Source: Roseivirga sp. (GTDB lineage: Bacteria; Bacteroidota; Bacteroidia; Cytophagales; Cyclobacteriaceae). Taken from it: a stretch of DNA of 64,000 nucleotides. Below the pieces are notes generated by a model. The model was given only the letters and a program-made list of their open reading frames with translations, was not told the origin of the DNA and searched no databases. The stretch is from the NCBI GenBank assembly GCA_029262895.1, contig JAJCYM010000054.1, positions 1 to 64,000 on the forward strand, written 5' to 3'. This document shows, piece after piece, positions 26,639-35,000 of this stretch. A program made the translations under genes and the position numbers. Position 1 is the stretch's first letter. Every line of letters begins with the position of its first letter.

Positions 26639-26670
26639 CAAAGGTAGCTTTTTGCTTGATTACTACCAAA
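26639..26670 (-). promoter_or_regulatory. Promoter of rpsO-pnp
   Basis: On the minus strand TTTG (26667-26670), a 20-bp spacer and TACCTTTG (26639-26646) match the Bacteroidota consensus, giving a leader of about 30 bases before the S15 start. Confidence 0.8.
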
Positions 26671-28419
26671 TTAAGTAGTTTGTAATCTATTCTTTTTATA
26701 AAGCGCCTTTTTGACTTTTTGAAACCACATCACATAGGCGTCTGTCTCAAACAATCTAGCATCGTTTCGTGCCTTTTGTAGAAAGAACAATCCGAAGGGT
26801 AATAGCACCGCGTTGGACATCCAAATGGCCAATGCTGGTTCAATCACACCAGCACTCCCCCATTTTCCTCCGGCTGTATTCATGATATAGAAGAACAAGA
26901 AAAACATGATGGAAATAACCACGGGTAAGCCTATACCACCCTTTTTTATGATAGCACCAATAGGTGCACCGATCAAGAACATAATAACACAAGCAAAAGA
27001 GCGCGCCATTTGCTGATTTTTGGTGACCAAGTATTTATCTTTTTCTTTCTCCAAAGCGGCAAGACTCACCATACGCGTATACAAGAGATTTCTTGCTGCC
27101 CTTGTATTATTTTGGGCATAAACCAAGGCGCTTGACATTATTCTATCTCTATTAAAATGGGCTTCAAAGCGTTTCCAGTTTTCCGCTGAATCTTTTGCTG
27201 ATATTCGCTTAATGGGCTGATTACCTGCAATACTCCTTTTCTGTTCAATACTTTTAGGACTTGACGGTTTGCTTTGGGCAATGGTCCTTTGTGCCGCTGC
27301 TTGAACTTGAGCCGTATCCTGTCTTATTGGCTTGCCAGAAGAAGTCAACAGACGGGAATCGGTTAATTTTTGTTCCAAAGGCTTATTTAAACTGTCCTGC
27401 TCAGCATTGATATCTTTTGGAGAAAACTTCGCTCTTTGCCTCTGCGCTCTTAACGAATCATAAAAAATACGATCATTCAAAATTGATTCGGGAAGCATGT
27501 TTACCCTCTTCACATAGTGGTGTTTAAAGGAATTGGCCACATCCCGGAAGGCACGTTCTTGCATCAACAGGTAATCGCGCTTCATGGAGTCAACACCAAA
27601 AATTAAGTTTTCCCTGGTTTGCACTAATCTGCTTCTGCGAAAAAGCCGCTCGTCAGTCTTGTTCATATCAAAGGAAGACAAATCGAAAACCATGCGACTG
27701 CTCTTGAATGAATCTCTGTGGAATTGACCTCCATTTATTTTGCTCTTGAAACTCTCATCCATTTGTTCCTCATAGCGAATACCATTGAACAGTTCTAGTA
27801 CCATGTAGCGTTGGTTCTGGAAGGAATACATTCTTCCGGAATCTGCCAAAATCACCACCTTATTTCCATTCATTTTCTTGTCTTGGTGGTCATAGATTAT
27901 GATGTCTTTGAGCCTTTCATCATCTACTTTTTCGTTTACCTTAATAGTATAGTTCGGTATTCCCCGGTAAAAAACCCCCTCTCTAATGTCCAGGGCTGGT
28001 TTCTTTGTTCTCATATCCCAAAGCAGGCTATAAGTTTTCAGGTTGGTTTTAGGCACCAATTGCGTATTGGAATAATAGGCAAAGCCAGAGAGAAATAATA
28101 CAAAAATGAAAATCGGAACCAAGGCCCGAGTCAAGGAAATACCCGCACTCTTGACCGCGGTTAATTCTGAATGCTCACCCAAGTTCCCAAAGGTCATAAT
28201 TGAGCTTAGTAAAACGGCCAATGGAAAGGCATCCGGAGAACTGGTAACAGAGAAGTAGAAAATGAGTTCTGCAAAAACGCTAAAGCTCAAACCCTTGCCC
28301 ATTATCTCATCAAAGTACTTGAGCAGGGCAACCAGTAATAGAATAAAATCTATGACTATAAGGTTAAGTAGAAACGGACCTATGAATGATCCGAAGATAA
28401 GTTTATCAATCCTTCTCAT
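26671..28419 (-). CDS. LptF/LptG-family lipopolysaccharide export permease
   Basis: The 582-residue protein starts at ATG 28419 (MRRIDKLIFGSFIGPF); an upstream TTG is less likely. The N-terminal part has three membrane spans and the C-terminal part three more (SFACVIMFLIGAPIGAIIKKGG marks the return to the membrane), with a periplasmic beta-jellyroll domain between them. That is the LptF/G layout. A Ser/Gln/Lys-rich stretch (about 370-440) enlarges the periplasmic part. With LptB and the other permease it extracts lipopolysaccharide from the inner membrane. No lpt gene is adjacent. A GATATTTG -7 element (28447-28454) lies upstream. Confidence 0.92.
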   Translation of the reverse strand: MRRIDKLIFGSFIGPFLLNLIVIDFILLLVALLKYFDEIMGKGLSFSVFAELIFYFSVTSSPDAFPLAVLLSSIMTFGNLGEHSELTAVKSAGISLTRALVPIFIFVLFLSGFAYYSNTQLVPKTNLKTYSLLWDMRTKKPALDIREGVFYRGIPNYTIKVNEKVDDERLKDIIIYDHQDKKMNGNKVVILADSGRMYSFQNQRYMVLELFNGIRYEEQMDESFKSKINGGQFHRDSFKSSRMVFDLSSFDMNKTDERLFRRSRLVQTRENLIFGVDSMKRDYLLMQERAFRDVANSFKHHYVKRVNMLPESILNDRIFYDSLRAQRQRAKFSPKDINAEQDSLNKPLEQKLTDSRLLTSSGKPIRQDTAQVQAAAQRTIAQSKPSSPKSIEQKRSIAGNQPIKRISAKDSAENWKRFEAHFNRDRIMSSALVYAQNNTRAARNLLYTRMVSLAALEKEKDKYLVTKNQQMARSFACVIMFLIGAPIGAIIKKGGIGLPVVISIMFFLFFYIMNTAGGKWGSAGVIEPALAIWMSNAVLLPFGLFFLQKARNDARLFETDAYVMWFQKVKKALYKKNRLQTT

Positions 28420-28446
28420 ACTGCACAAATGGCCATAACTGATCGA

Positions 28447-28454
28447 CAAATATC
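28447..28454 (-). promoter_or_regulatory. Putative -7 element of the LptF/G gene
   Basis: GATATTTG on the minus strand, about 30 bp before the start codon; a TTTG stands 23 bp further upstream, a longer spacer than usual. Confidence 0.45.
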
Positions 28455-28509
28455 ATGCCTTAACATATATGGTTTCACAAAGAAAGTAAGATAATCTGTC
28501 AGGCAGAAA

Positions 28510-28905
28510 TCAGCCCCCAATTAATTCTTTAAGTGCCAGAACGATATTTTCCCATAAATCGTGCTGTTCCTCTGGATCGTCCAGATCTGAGTAATCCGTA
28601 ACTCTGATGAAAACACTTTGGGTCAATTCGTTAACCTCAAGTTTGAGTTCGATGTAAGCTGGGTCATCTTCGTCTTCCTCTGTCAGAGGAAGAAACTCAA
28701 ATTTCACGTGGTGGTTGGTTCTCTGAGAAGCCTTTCGCGCCTTGTGATCTTCACCATCCCAGTGAAACGTGAATATCTTATCTTCATTGATACTCACATC
28801 TTCTGCAAACCACTGTGACAACCCCCCAGCTGTGCTCAAATAAGGGAATAACATCCTTTGAGAGGCATTAATCTCAAACTCTGCAACGAATTTAGTTTTC
28901 CCCAT
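28510..28905 (-). CDS. START-like (AHSA1/SRPBCC-related) small protein
   Basis: This 131-residue, acidic, cytoplasmic protein resembles the START-like family common in Bacteroidota: EINASQRMLFPYLSTAGGLSQWFAEDV, with the WF/W-rich opening typical of SRPBCC folds, and a C-terminal helix (ENIVLALKELIGG). Such folds bind hydrophobic ligands or act with chaperones. Neither role can be assigned here. It lies upstream of the LptF/G permease gene on the same strand, 90 bp away. Confidence 0.8.
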   Translation of the reverse strand: MGKTKFVAEFEINASQRMLFPYLSTAGGLSQWFAEDVSINEDKIFTFHWDGEDHKARKASQRTNHHVKFEFLPLTEEDEDDPAYIELKLEVNELTQSVFIRVTDYSDLDDPEEQHDLWENIVLALKELIGG

Positions 28906-29169
28906 AGGTCTAAAAGTCTTCTTCGGAAGAATATATGCTTTATTTATTAGACCGACAAGCCAAGGCTGGTCTATCTTGGTTTATTACAAAAATTTGAATT
29001 TTGGGAGACCTCATATAAATTTGTTTGCTTGCACTAAGAAAGTATTTAGTTTTCACAAGGACTGTCGTTATTTGCACCTTAATCAGCACGACCTTGAAAC
29101 TGACCAATTTCGACTTCGTTAATAATCCGGTTGGCAAAACAAGGGCAAACGGAACTTCTAAGAAAATAG

Positions 29170-29193
29170 AGATATCCAAAAATCGAGATATCT
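29170..29193 (+). promoter_or_regulatory. Inverted repeat before the GT39 gene
   Basis: AGATATC (29170-29176) and GATATCT (29187-29193) are exact complements separated by 10 bp, ending 10 bp before the start codon. It may be an operator or an mRNA hairpin at the ribosome site. The remaining gap 28906-29169 has no clear gene. Confidence 0.4.
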
Positions 29194-29203
29194 AAATGAA
29201 ACA

Positions 29204-30847
29204 ATGAGCAAAAAAACATTCCTAATTCTTGCGGTACTCGTTGTCATTGTCAATTCATTTGGATTGTTCTATGATATTTTCGTTGCTGACTCCGCATTGT
29301 ACGCCACCATTTCAAAATCTTTCTACCAATCTGGCGACTACCTAAATATCTATGTCAGAGGCCTGGACTGGCTGGACAAACCTCATTTCCCTTTTTGGCT
29401 CAGTGCTTTATCCATGGAAGTATTTGGAGCGAACTCTTTTGCGTACAAGCTGCCGTCTCTTTTGTTTTTGCTGGTAGGCATGTTCTACACCTACAAACTA
29501 GCCAAACGTTTATATAATGTAAATGTAGCTTATGCAGCCACGCTAATATTGGGATCGTCCCTGCACGTTGTAATCTCCAACAATGATGTTCGTGCCGAAG
29601 GTGTTATGCTGGGCTTGATTGTAGGAGCAACATACCATATCCTGAAGCTGTGCAGCCGTTATTCCCTTCGTGATTTACTACTGGCGGCTGCGCTGAGCGC
29701 AGCTGCAATAATGACCAAAGGGATTTTTATTTTAATCATACCCTATTCTGCCATATTTGGCCACCTGATACTTAAACGTGAATTTGCCAAAGTCCTGAAT
29801 TACCGGTGGCTTATTCTTTTTTCCCTAACGCTGCTGTTCACCGCTCCGGAAATCTATGCCTTATATATACAGTTTGATTCAAATCCTGATGCTGTGGCAT
29901 TCGGAGAAAAGGGTGTTTCTGGCATCAAGTTTTTCTTTTGGGATAGTCAATTTGGGAGATTTTTTAATACAGGGCCTATTAAAGGAAAGGGAGACCTCTT
30001 ATTCTTTGTGCATACCGTCCTTTGGGCTTTTGCACCATGGGCAGTGTTAGGTCTTATTTCATTAATTAAATCTGGTAAAAACATAATTACCAGGGCTGCT
30101 CAAAAGGAATACCTGACCTTTTTTGGCTTCATAATAATGTTTCTCATTTTCTCTATATCAAAGTTTCAGCTCTCCCATTACCTGAACATTATTTTTCCAT
30201 TTGTCTCCATTGGTGTAGCCACTTTACTATTAAACAAATCCAATGTCAAAAGTCTGAATTTTCTACAACGGGCTTCTCTAAATCTATATGCGCTGGTTGC
30301 ATTTGTTGGTATCCTTGTTGCACAAATCTTCTTTGCCACGAGTTACAGTTTTCTCGGCATCGCGTCCCTCCTGCTGTTAGTGGTGATGGTTTACCTATTT
30401 AATTTTTCAAAAAAGGAATCCAGACCTTCACAGGTCATCTTCGGTATCATCATCGCACTAATTTTCTCGCTATATGTCAATGTTGGGTTTTATCCCAAAC
30501 TGCTGGAATATCAATCTGCTGCCCAGGCAGCAACCTTTGCCAATCAAGAATACCCTGAACGGCATGTGATTACCACCAACAATGATCTGCTAATGGATTT
30601 CTATAGCAAGAATGAAGTCAAGCTGGCTTATAGTATTGAAGAGTTGAATGAGCAACTAAGTAAAGATCGGGATGTGCTCATTTTTGCGAATGATGATTTT
30701 TTGAATAAAATGACCGAGAACAATCTGGACTATGCACTGATCAAGAGTTTTGACGAGTTCCATATCACATTAATGGATATAAAATTCTTCAACTATAAGA
30801 CCAGAGGAGAAACGCTCAGGAAACGTCATTTGGTTGAGCTTCGCTAG
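29204..30847 (+). CDS. ArnT/PMT-like glycosyltransferase (GT39-type) membrane protein
   Basis: The 547-residue protein has about eleven membrane spans and the early acidic motif of GT-C enzymes in a first periplasmic loop (VADSALYATISKSFYQSGDYLN and DWLDKPHFPFWLSA), followed by SNNDVRAEG. Relatives move sugars from polyprenyl-phosphate carriers to lipid A, proteins or glycans. A soluble C-terminal tail of about 120 residues completes it. It is a single gene on the plus strand. The acceptor is unknown. Confidence 0.85.
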   Translation: MSKKTFLILAVLVVIVNSFGLFYDIFVADSALYATISKSFYQSGDYLNIYVRGLDWLDKPHFPFWLSALSMEVFGANSFAYKLPSLLFLLVGMFYTYKLAKRLYNVNVAYAATLILGSSLHVVISNNDVRAEGVMLGLIVGATYHILKLCSRYSLRDLLLAAALSAAAIMTKGIFILIIPYSAIFGHLILKREFAKVLNYRWLILFSLTLLFTAPEIYALYIQFDSNPDAVAFGEKGVSGIKFFFWDSQFGRFFNTGPIKGKGDLLFFVHTVLWAFAPWAVLGLISLIKSGKNIITRAAQKEYLTFFGFIIMFLIFSISKFQLSHYLNIIFPFVSIGVATLLLNKSNVKSLNFLQRASLNLYALVAFVGILVAQIFFATSYSFLGIASLLLLVVMVYLFNFSKKESRPSQVIFGIIIALIFSLYVNVGFYPKLLEYQSAAQAATFANQEYPERHVITTNNDLLMDFYSKNEVKLAYSIEELNEQLSKDRDVLIFANDDFLNKMTENNLDYALIKSFDEFHITLMDIKFFNYKTRGETLRKRHLVELR

Positions 30848-30880
30848 CCAACTACCAAATCAACATCATAGTTGTTGATC

Positions 30881-31165
30881 TCAAAGATCCAAGATATCCA
30901 ACGCGCCAATCGATCGATCACTTGGATACTTTCTTATAAACTCCAAAGTGCGTTGAATTGAGAGGTTTTTGAGTTTCTTTTCCAAGGTTAAAGCCTCGGC
31001 TCTTGTTGGTTTTAGACCATACCAAATTAGTTCCCATGGCCTGCCATTCGAGGTATAATTCTCATGACCAGAATTATGGCGATGTAATCTTGCCGCTAAG
31101 TCCTTTGTCTGACCTTTATAAAAAGACCTCAAAGAAGGTGACTACAGAATGTGACTAAAATACAT
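30881..31165 (-). pseudogene. GIY-YIG nuclease-like gene with an in-frame stop
   Basis: From ATG 31165 the frame reads MYFSHIL, then TAG (31142-31144), then SPSLRSFYKGQTKDLAARL and on to LDILDL at 30881. Intact relatives begin MYYVYIL-S-SL, so the amber codon falls inside the first GIY-YIG strand. The remainder (about 86 codons) keeps the FYKGQT strand, R-H-N-G and EKKLK segments. A start inside (TTG 31132) would lose the first strand of the catalytic core. It is therefore probably a broken copy of the small UvrC-like GIY-YIG family found widely in Bacteroidota. A sequencing error is possible. Confidence 0.75.
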
Positions 31166-31183
31166 TTTGTAAAATAGCGGAAA

Positions 31184-31213
31184 TAAAAAAACCCTGACAT
31201 TGTTGCCAGGGTC
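31184..31213 (-). terminator. Terminator of the tRNA-Met transcript
   Basis: ACCCTGGC and GTCAGGGT pair imperfectly around AACAAT and are followed on the minus strand by TTTTTT. It begins four bases after the tRNA. Confidence 0.88.
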
Positions 31214-31216
31214 TTG

Positions 31217-31290
31217 TAGCGAAGACGGGAGTTGAACCCGTGACCTCAGGGTTATGAATCCTGCGCTCTAACCAACTGAGCTACCTCGCC
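31217..31290 (-). tRNA. tRNA-Met (anticodon CAT)
   Basis: The 74-nt cloverleaf has acceptor GGCGAGG with CTTCGCT (two G-T pairs), D-arm GCTCAGTTGGTTAGAGC, anticodon loop TTCATAA and T-arm ACGGGTTCAACTCCCGT. The closing pair of the anticodon stem is an A-C mismatch. It lacks the three G-C pairs and 1-72 mismatch of the initiator, so elongator Met is most likely; CAT-tRNA-Ile is less likely. A damaged second copy stands upstream (31325-31491). Confidence 0.93.
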
Positions 31291-31334
31291 ATTTAATATT
31301 TTCAAAACACCCCCTCTTTGTTAAGGGAGTTGAA

Positions 31335-31391
31335 TACTGACGTTTCAGTCAGTATCTTGACTATTGATCCTTCTGATCAATTACGTCAAGG
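31335..31391. repeat. Palindromic insertion in the T-loop of the broken tRNA
   Basis: The 57-bp insertion holds two hairpins. In the first ATACTGAC (31334-31341) pairs with GTCAGTAT (31348-31355). In the second CTTGAC (31356-31361) pairs with GTCAAG (31385-31390), with an inner stem ATTGATC/GATCAAT. Confidence 0.8.
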
Positions 31392-31426
31392 CCCGTGACC
31401 TCAGGTTTATGAATCCTGCGCTCTAA

Positions 31427-31472
31427 ACCTGATGCTTTGATCAGGATTCTGACAAGCTACGCTTCGTCAGAA
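31427..31472. repeat. Palindromic insertion in the D-arm of the broken tRNA
   Basis: The 46-bp insertion holds two hairpins: CCTGAT (31428-31433) with ATCAGG (31440-31445), and TTCTGAC (31447-31453) with GTCAGAA (31466-31472) plus an inner AAGC/GCTT stem. Confidence 0.8.
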
Positions 31473-31503
31473 CCAACTGAGCTACCTCGCCAAATTTGAG
31501 GTG

Positions 31504-31535
31504 CAAAAATATGCATTCACAAAATTAAAAACCAA
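31504..31535 (-). promoter_or_regulatory. Likely promoter of the tRNA-Met transcript
   Basis: On the minus strand TTG (31533-31535), a 21-bp spacer and TATTTTTG (31504-31511) fit TAnnTTTG. It lies just before the broken tRNA copy, so both copies would be on one transcript ending at 31184. Confidence 0.6.
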
Positions 31536-31568
31536 CCCTTTGGGCTATTAAATTTTGGATTGATCCAC

Positions 31569-31600
31569 AAAAAAACCCTGACCAAAAGGACAGGGTTCTT
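31569..31600 (-). terminator. Terminator of the thrS-infC-rpmI-rplT operon
   Basis: AACCCTG and CAGGGTT pair perfectly and are followed on the minus strand by a seven-base T run, 20 bp after the rplT stop. Confidence 0.92.
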
Positions 31601-31619
31601 ATTAAAGTATTTATCGTCT

Positions 31620-31964
31620 TTATCCTACCTTTTTCACCACTGCCTTGAAGGCTTCCGGATGGTTCATTGCTAGGTCTGCAAGCACTTTTCTATTCAACTC
31701 GATTCCTGACTGCCCTACTTTTCCCATAAACTGAGAATAAGACATTCCGTTCTCTCTTGCTGCTGCATTAATTCTTTGAATCCAGAGCTTTCTAAACTCT
31801 CTTTTCTTGGCCTTTCTGTCTCTATAGGCATAAGTCAGGCCTTTTTCAACGGCATTCTTAGATACCGTCCATACATTTTTTCTTCGACCCCAATAGCCCT
31901 TGGCTAACTTGATGATCCTTTTTCTTTTTGCTCTTGACGCTACTGCGTTTACTGATCTTGGCAT
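31620..31964 (-). CDS. rplT: 50S ribosomal protein L20
   Basis: The 114-residue basic protein is full length and matches L20 throughout: [54 protein letters not shown] and [14 protein letters not shown]20 is needed early in large-subunit assembly, and in other bacteria it represses its own operon by binding the rpmI leader. The 87-bp gap before rplT has no obvious pseudoknot that I can support. It is the last gene of the operon. Confidence 0.98.
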   Translation of the reverse strand: MPRSVNAVASRAKRKRIIKLAKGYWGRRKNVWTVSKNAVEKGLTYAYRDRKAKKREFRKLWIQRINAAARENGMSYSQFMGKVGQSGIELNRKVLADLAMNHPEAFKAVVKKVG

Positions 31965-32051
31965 AGTTTTTAATTTTTTTGACTTTTGGCGATCCGACTT
32001 ATCGAATGCTTAATACCAAACATCTGGTGAATATTTAACCTTTTTACATCA

Positions 32052-32246
32052 TTAGATGTTGAGCATTGCTTTGACATTCTTCTCATCAGACTTGTGTACC
32101 AAGCCAGCTTGAGTAAGATTTCTCTTTTGCTTCGTTTCTTTCTTGGTTAGGATGTGGCTTTTGAAAGCATGCTTTCTTTTAATCTTGCCAGTACCTGTCA
32201 ATTTGAAACGCTTTTTTGCTCCAGATTTGGTTTTTACCTTAGGCAT
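32052..32246 (-). CDS. rpmI: 50S ribosomal protein L35
   Basis: The 64-residue, strongly basic protein has the L35 signature [20 protein letters not shown] followed by [14 protein letters not shown]. It is a component of the large subunit. It lies 27 bp after infC and 87 bp before rplT in the standard infC-rpmI-rplT order. Confidence 0.97.
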   Translation of the reverse strand: MPKVKTKSGAKKRFKLTGTGKIKRKHAFKSHILTKKETKQKRNLTQAGLVHKSDEKNVKAMLNI

Positions 32247-32273
32247 TATACATTATTTAATTAAACTGATATT

Positions 32274-32828
32274 CTATTTCTTCATCGCTTTGGGTGAAAG
32301 GAATAAGAACATTCTCTTTCCTTCCAACTTAGGCAATTGCTCCACTTTTGCATACTCTTCCAACGCCTGGGCAAATTTCAACAATAGAATTTCACCTCTC
32401 TCCTTGTATACAATTGTTCTTCCTCTAAAATGAACATAGGCCTTCACCTTAGCTCCATCTTGCAGGAAGTTGACGGCATGTTTCAACTTAAAATTGAAAT
32501 CATGGTCATCCGTATTCGGACCAAATCGAATTTCTTTTAGAACAGTTTTAGAAGCTTTGGCTTTGATTTCCTTTTGCTTCTTCTTTTGATCGTACTTGAA
32601 TTTCGAATAGTCAACTACTTTACAAACAGGTGGGTCCGCTTTCGGAGAAATTTCTACTAAATCGAGCCCTTGTTCCTTTGCAATTGCCAGTGCCTGTGTA
32701 ATTGAATAAACGCCCACTTCAACATTTTCTCCAACGACACGAACCTCCTGTGCAGTTATCTTTCCATTAACTTTGTATGGCTCTTCGACCCTCCCTTGGT
32801 AGGGCCGTCTCCTCCTCATTTTTGCGAT
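32274..32828 (-). CDS. infC: Translation initiation factor IF-3, probable AUC start
   Basis: The protein carries both IF-3 halves: [21 protein letters not shown] in the N-domain and [21 protein letters not shown] in the C-domain. An ATG is available at 32819, but the strong Shine-Dalgarno AGGAGG lies 14 bases before it, too far. The same AGGAGG is 5 bases before ATC at 32828, which adds I/M-A-K to the front, giving 184 residues. IF-3 of many bacteria uses a rare AUU or AUC start that IF-3 itself discriminates against, giving autoregulation. I therefore favour the AUC start. A promoter lies at 32860-32889. Confidence 0.9.
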   Translation of the reverse strand: MAKMRRRRPYQGRVEEPYKVNGKITAQEVRVVGENVEVGVYSITQALAIAKEQGLDLVEISPKADPPVCKVVDYSKFKYDQKKKQKEIKAKASKTVLKEIRFGPNTDDHDFNFKLKHAVNFLQDGAKVKAYVHFRGRTIVYKERGEILLLKFAQALEEYAKVEQLPKLEGKRMFLFLSPKAMKK

Positions 32829-32859
32829 GTTAACCTCCTTGTTTTGTTAAAAATGACTG

Positions 32860-32889
32860 CAAATATCGGGATATTTTCGGAATATTCAA
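32860..32889 (-). promoter_or_regulatory. Internal promoter of infC-rpmI-rplT
   Basis: On the minus strand TTG (32887-32889), 19 bp and GATATTTG (32860-32867) are close to the consensus. It lies between thrS and infC and gives a leader of about 25 bases. Confidence 0.65.
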
Positions 32890-32921
32890 CATTCGAAATT
32901 TCATTATTTCAAATCCCGTAT

Positions 32922-34868
32922 TTAACCCAATGATTTTGATTTTTCTCTTCCGAAATAACTGATAAAATCGTCAATTTTCATAGTGCCAATGTCCCCTTCT
33001 CCATGCCTTCTTACCGCTACTGTTCTTTCGCTTGATTCCTTCTCTCCCACAATAAGCATGATAGGTATCTTCTTTACCTCGGCATCCCTTATTTTCCTGC
33101 CAATTTTCTCGTCCCTATTATCAGCAAAACCAGTAATATCCTCTGACTCCAGTAGCTTATAAATCTCTTGTGCATAATCAGCGTACTTTTCAGAAATAGG
33201 AAGTACCGCCACCTGATCGGGTGTAAGCCAAAGCGGAAAATCACCTCCACAATGCTCTATTAAAACAGCAACAAATCGTTCTAATGAGCCAAATGGGGCT
33301 CTGTGAATCATTACAGGCCGGTGCTTCTGATTATCTGAACCCACAAATTCAAGCTTGAACCGCTCAGGAAGGTTGTAGTCAACCTGGATGGTACCCAACT
33401 GCCACTTGCGACCTAAAGCATCTTTCACCATGAAATCTAGCTTCGGTCCGTAAAATGCAGCCTCACCAAGCTCAGTAACTGTAATCAAGTCTTTTTCTTC
33501 AGCTGCCTCTATAATGGCTCGTTCTGCCTTTTCCCAGGCTTCATCTCCACCTATATACTTCTCTTTATCCTCAGGATCCCTCAGGGAAATTTGGGCCGTG
33601 TAGTCCTCAAAGCCAAGCGAATCAAAGACATAGAGCACTAGATCTATGACTTTTTTGAACTCTCCTTTGACCTGATCTTCCATACAGAAAATATGTGCAT
33701 CGTCTTGAGTAAAGCCTCTAACTCTTGTCAAACCGTGTAATTCTCCGCTCTGCTCGTATCTGTAGACTGTTCCAAATTCTGCCAGCCTTACCGGCAAATC
33801 TTTGTATGACCTTGGCTTGGATTTGTAAATTTCACAGTGATGAGGGCAGTTCATTGGTTTCAACAAAAACTCCTCCCCTTCATGTGGGGTACGAATCGGC
33901 TGAAAGGAATCTTCACCGTACTTCTCATAATGACCAGAGGTCACATACAAATCTTTATGACCAATGTGTGGAGTAACCACAGGATCATAGCCAGCCCTGA
34001 CCTGCGCCTTCCTCATGAAGGATTCAAGACGTTCACGCAGTTTGGCACCCTTTGGAAGCCACAATGGTAAACCCATCCCTACCTTCTCAGAGAAAGTGAA
34101 TAATTCTAACTCCTTACCTAGCTTTCTATGGTCCCGCTTCTTAGCCTCTTCAAGTAGGTGCAAGTGCTCAGTAAGTGCCTTCTGTTTAGGGAAGGTAACT
34201 CCGTATATTCTTGTTAGCTGTTTGCTGTTTTCATCACCTCGCCAGTAGGCTCCGGCAACGTTTAACAGCTTTACAGCTTTAATAAAGCCGGTATGCGGAA
34301 TGTGTGGTCCTCTGCACAAATCCGTGAACTCGCCTTGTTGATAGAAAGTTATGGTTCCATCATCCAGACCTTCAAGCAGGTCAAGTTTATATTCATCGTT
34401 CTTATCCTTGAAATAAGCGATGGCATCGGCTTTAGAAACATCAGAACGATTGTAGGTGTTTTTCTGACGAGCCAATTCGAGCATCTTTTGCTCAATCTTT
34501 TCAAGATGAGCAGCGTCAAACTCCTGTTCTCCAAAATCCACATCATAGTAATAGCCTTGTTCTATAGATGGGCCGATACCAAACTTTATTCCAGGGTAAA
34601 GCGACTCCAGCGCTTCTGCCATTAAGTGAGCAGAGGAATGCCAAAAGGTGGCTCTACCCACATCATCATTCCAGGTAAGTAATTTGATTGAGGCGTCTGT
34701 GGTTATTGCTCTGGTTGCATCCCAAACCTCTCCGTTTATTTCGGCCGCCAATACATTTCTGGCCAATCCTTCACTAATACTCATCGCCACATCCATGGCG
34801 CTGCTTCCTTTCGGGAATTCTTTCACTGCTCCGTCTGGCAGTGAAATGTTAATCTTTGATTCACTCAT
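32922..34868 (-). CDS. thrS: Threonyl-tRNA synthetase
   Basis: The 648-residue class II synthetase has an N-terminal TGS domain ([21 protein letters not shown]), the editing domain with [11 protein letters not shown] and a second pair of metal ligands, the catalytic core with motif 2 ([30 protein letters not shown]), zinc-ligand MNCPHH, motif 3 ([11 protein letters not shown]) and an anticodon-binding domain ([14 protein letters not shown]). It charges tRNA-Thr and clears Ser-tRNA-Thr. A hairpin resembling the tRNA-Thr anticodon arm stands 9 bases before the start. It heads the infC-rpmI-rplT cluster. Confidence 0.98.
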   Translation of the reverse strand: MSESKINISLPDGAVKEFPKGSSAMDVAMSISEGLARNVLAAEINGEVWDATRAITTDASIKLLTWNDDVGRATFWHSSAHLMAEALESLYPGIKFGIGPSIEQGYYYDVDFGEQEFDAAHLEKIEQKMLELARQKNTYNRSDVSKADAIAYFKDKNDEYKLDLLEGLDDGTITFYQQGEFTDLCRGPHIPHTGFIKAVKLLNVAGAYWRGDENSKQLTRIYGVTFPKQKALTEHLHLLEEAKKRDHRKLGKELELFTFSEKVGMGLPLWLPKGAKLRERLESFMRKAQVRAGYDPVVTPHIGHKDLYVTSGHYEKYGEDSFQPIRTPHEGEEFLLKPMNCPHHCEIYKSKPRSYKDLPVRLAEFGTVYRYEQSGELHGLTRVRGFTQDDAHIFCMEDQVKGEFKKVIDLVLYVFDSLGFEDYTAQISLRDPEDKEKYIGGDEAWEKAERAIIEAAEEKDLITVTELGEAAFYGPKLDFMVKDALGRKWQLGTIQVDYNLPERFKLEFVGSDNQKHRPVMIHRAPFGSLERFVAVLIEHCGGDFPLWLTPDQVAVLPISEKYADYAQEIYKLLESEDITGFADNRDEKIGRKIRDAEVKKIPIMLIVGEKESSERTVAVRRHGEGDIGTMKIDDFISYFGREKSKSLG

Positions 34869-34877
34869 TGCTTTTAA

Positions 34878-34901
34878 ACCAAGTGCTACAAACCACTTGG
34901 T
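34878..34901 (-). promoter_or_regulatory. Hairpin in the thrS leader resembling the tRNA-Thr anticodon arm
   Basis: ACCAAGTG and CACTTGGT form a perfect 8-bp stem around loop GUUUGUAG, 9 bases before the start codon and with no Shine-Dalgarno sequence between. The loop contains UUGUA, the same five bases as U33-A37 of tRNA-Thr(UGU) at 9049-9121 (loop CUUGUAA). In Escherichia coli ThrRS represses thrS by binding a similar mimic. The same use here is inference. Confidence 0.6.
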
Positions 34902-34934
34902 ATAGGGTTTTAGTTAATCCAAAAAATTGGAACG

Positions 34935-34942
34935 CAAATATG
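34935..34942 (-). promoter_or_regulatory. Putative -7 element of thrS
   Basis: CATATTTG on the minus strand, one base from TAnnTTTG. No clear TTG lies at the usual distance. It would give a leader of about 60 bases that includes the 34878-34901 hairpin. Confidence 0.45.
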
Positions 34943-35000
34943 CACATTATTCCCAATCCCGTGAACAGAATTTTAGGTTTTGACAGACTACGAGTGGAAT

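Larger units (their letters stand above)
31325..31491 (-). pseudogene. Broken tRNA-Met copy carrying two palindromic insertions
   Basis: On the minus strand the 5' half (GGCGAGGTAGCTCAGTTGG), the anticodon arm (CAGGATTCATAA) and the T-arm pieces match the intact tRNA-Met at 31217-31290. The D-arm is split by 46 bp (31427-31472) and the T-loop by 57 bp (31335-31391). The 3' acceptor strand is replaced (TTAACAAAGAGG), so it cannot pair with GGCGAGG. I read it as a former tandem tRNA-Met copy, now a pseudogene, still behind the likely promoter at 31504-31535. Confidence 0.85.

Noticed and set aside
31184..31213. Rho-independent hairpin first taken as the end of the GIY-YIG gene
   Set aside because: Its orientation and T tract follow the tRNA-Met on the minus strand, upstream of the GIY-YIG frame.
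31325..31491. Functional tRNA with introns
   Set aside because: The insertions lie in the D-arm and T-loop rather than the anticodon loop, and the 3' acceptor strand no longer pairs with the 5' strand.
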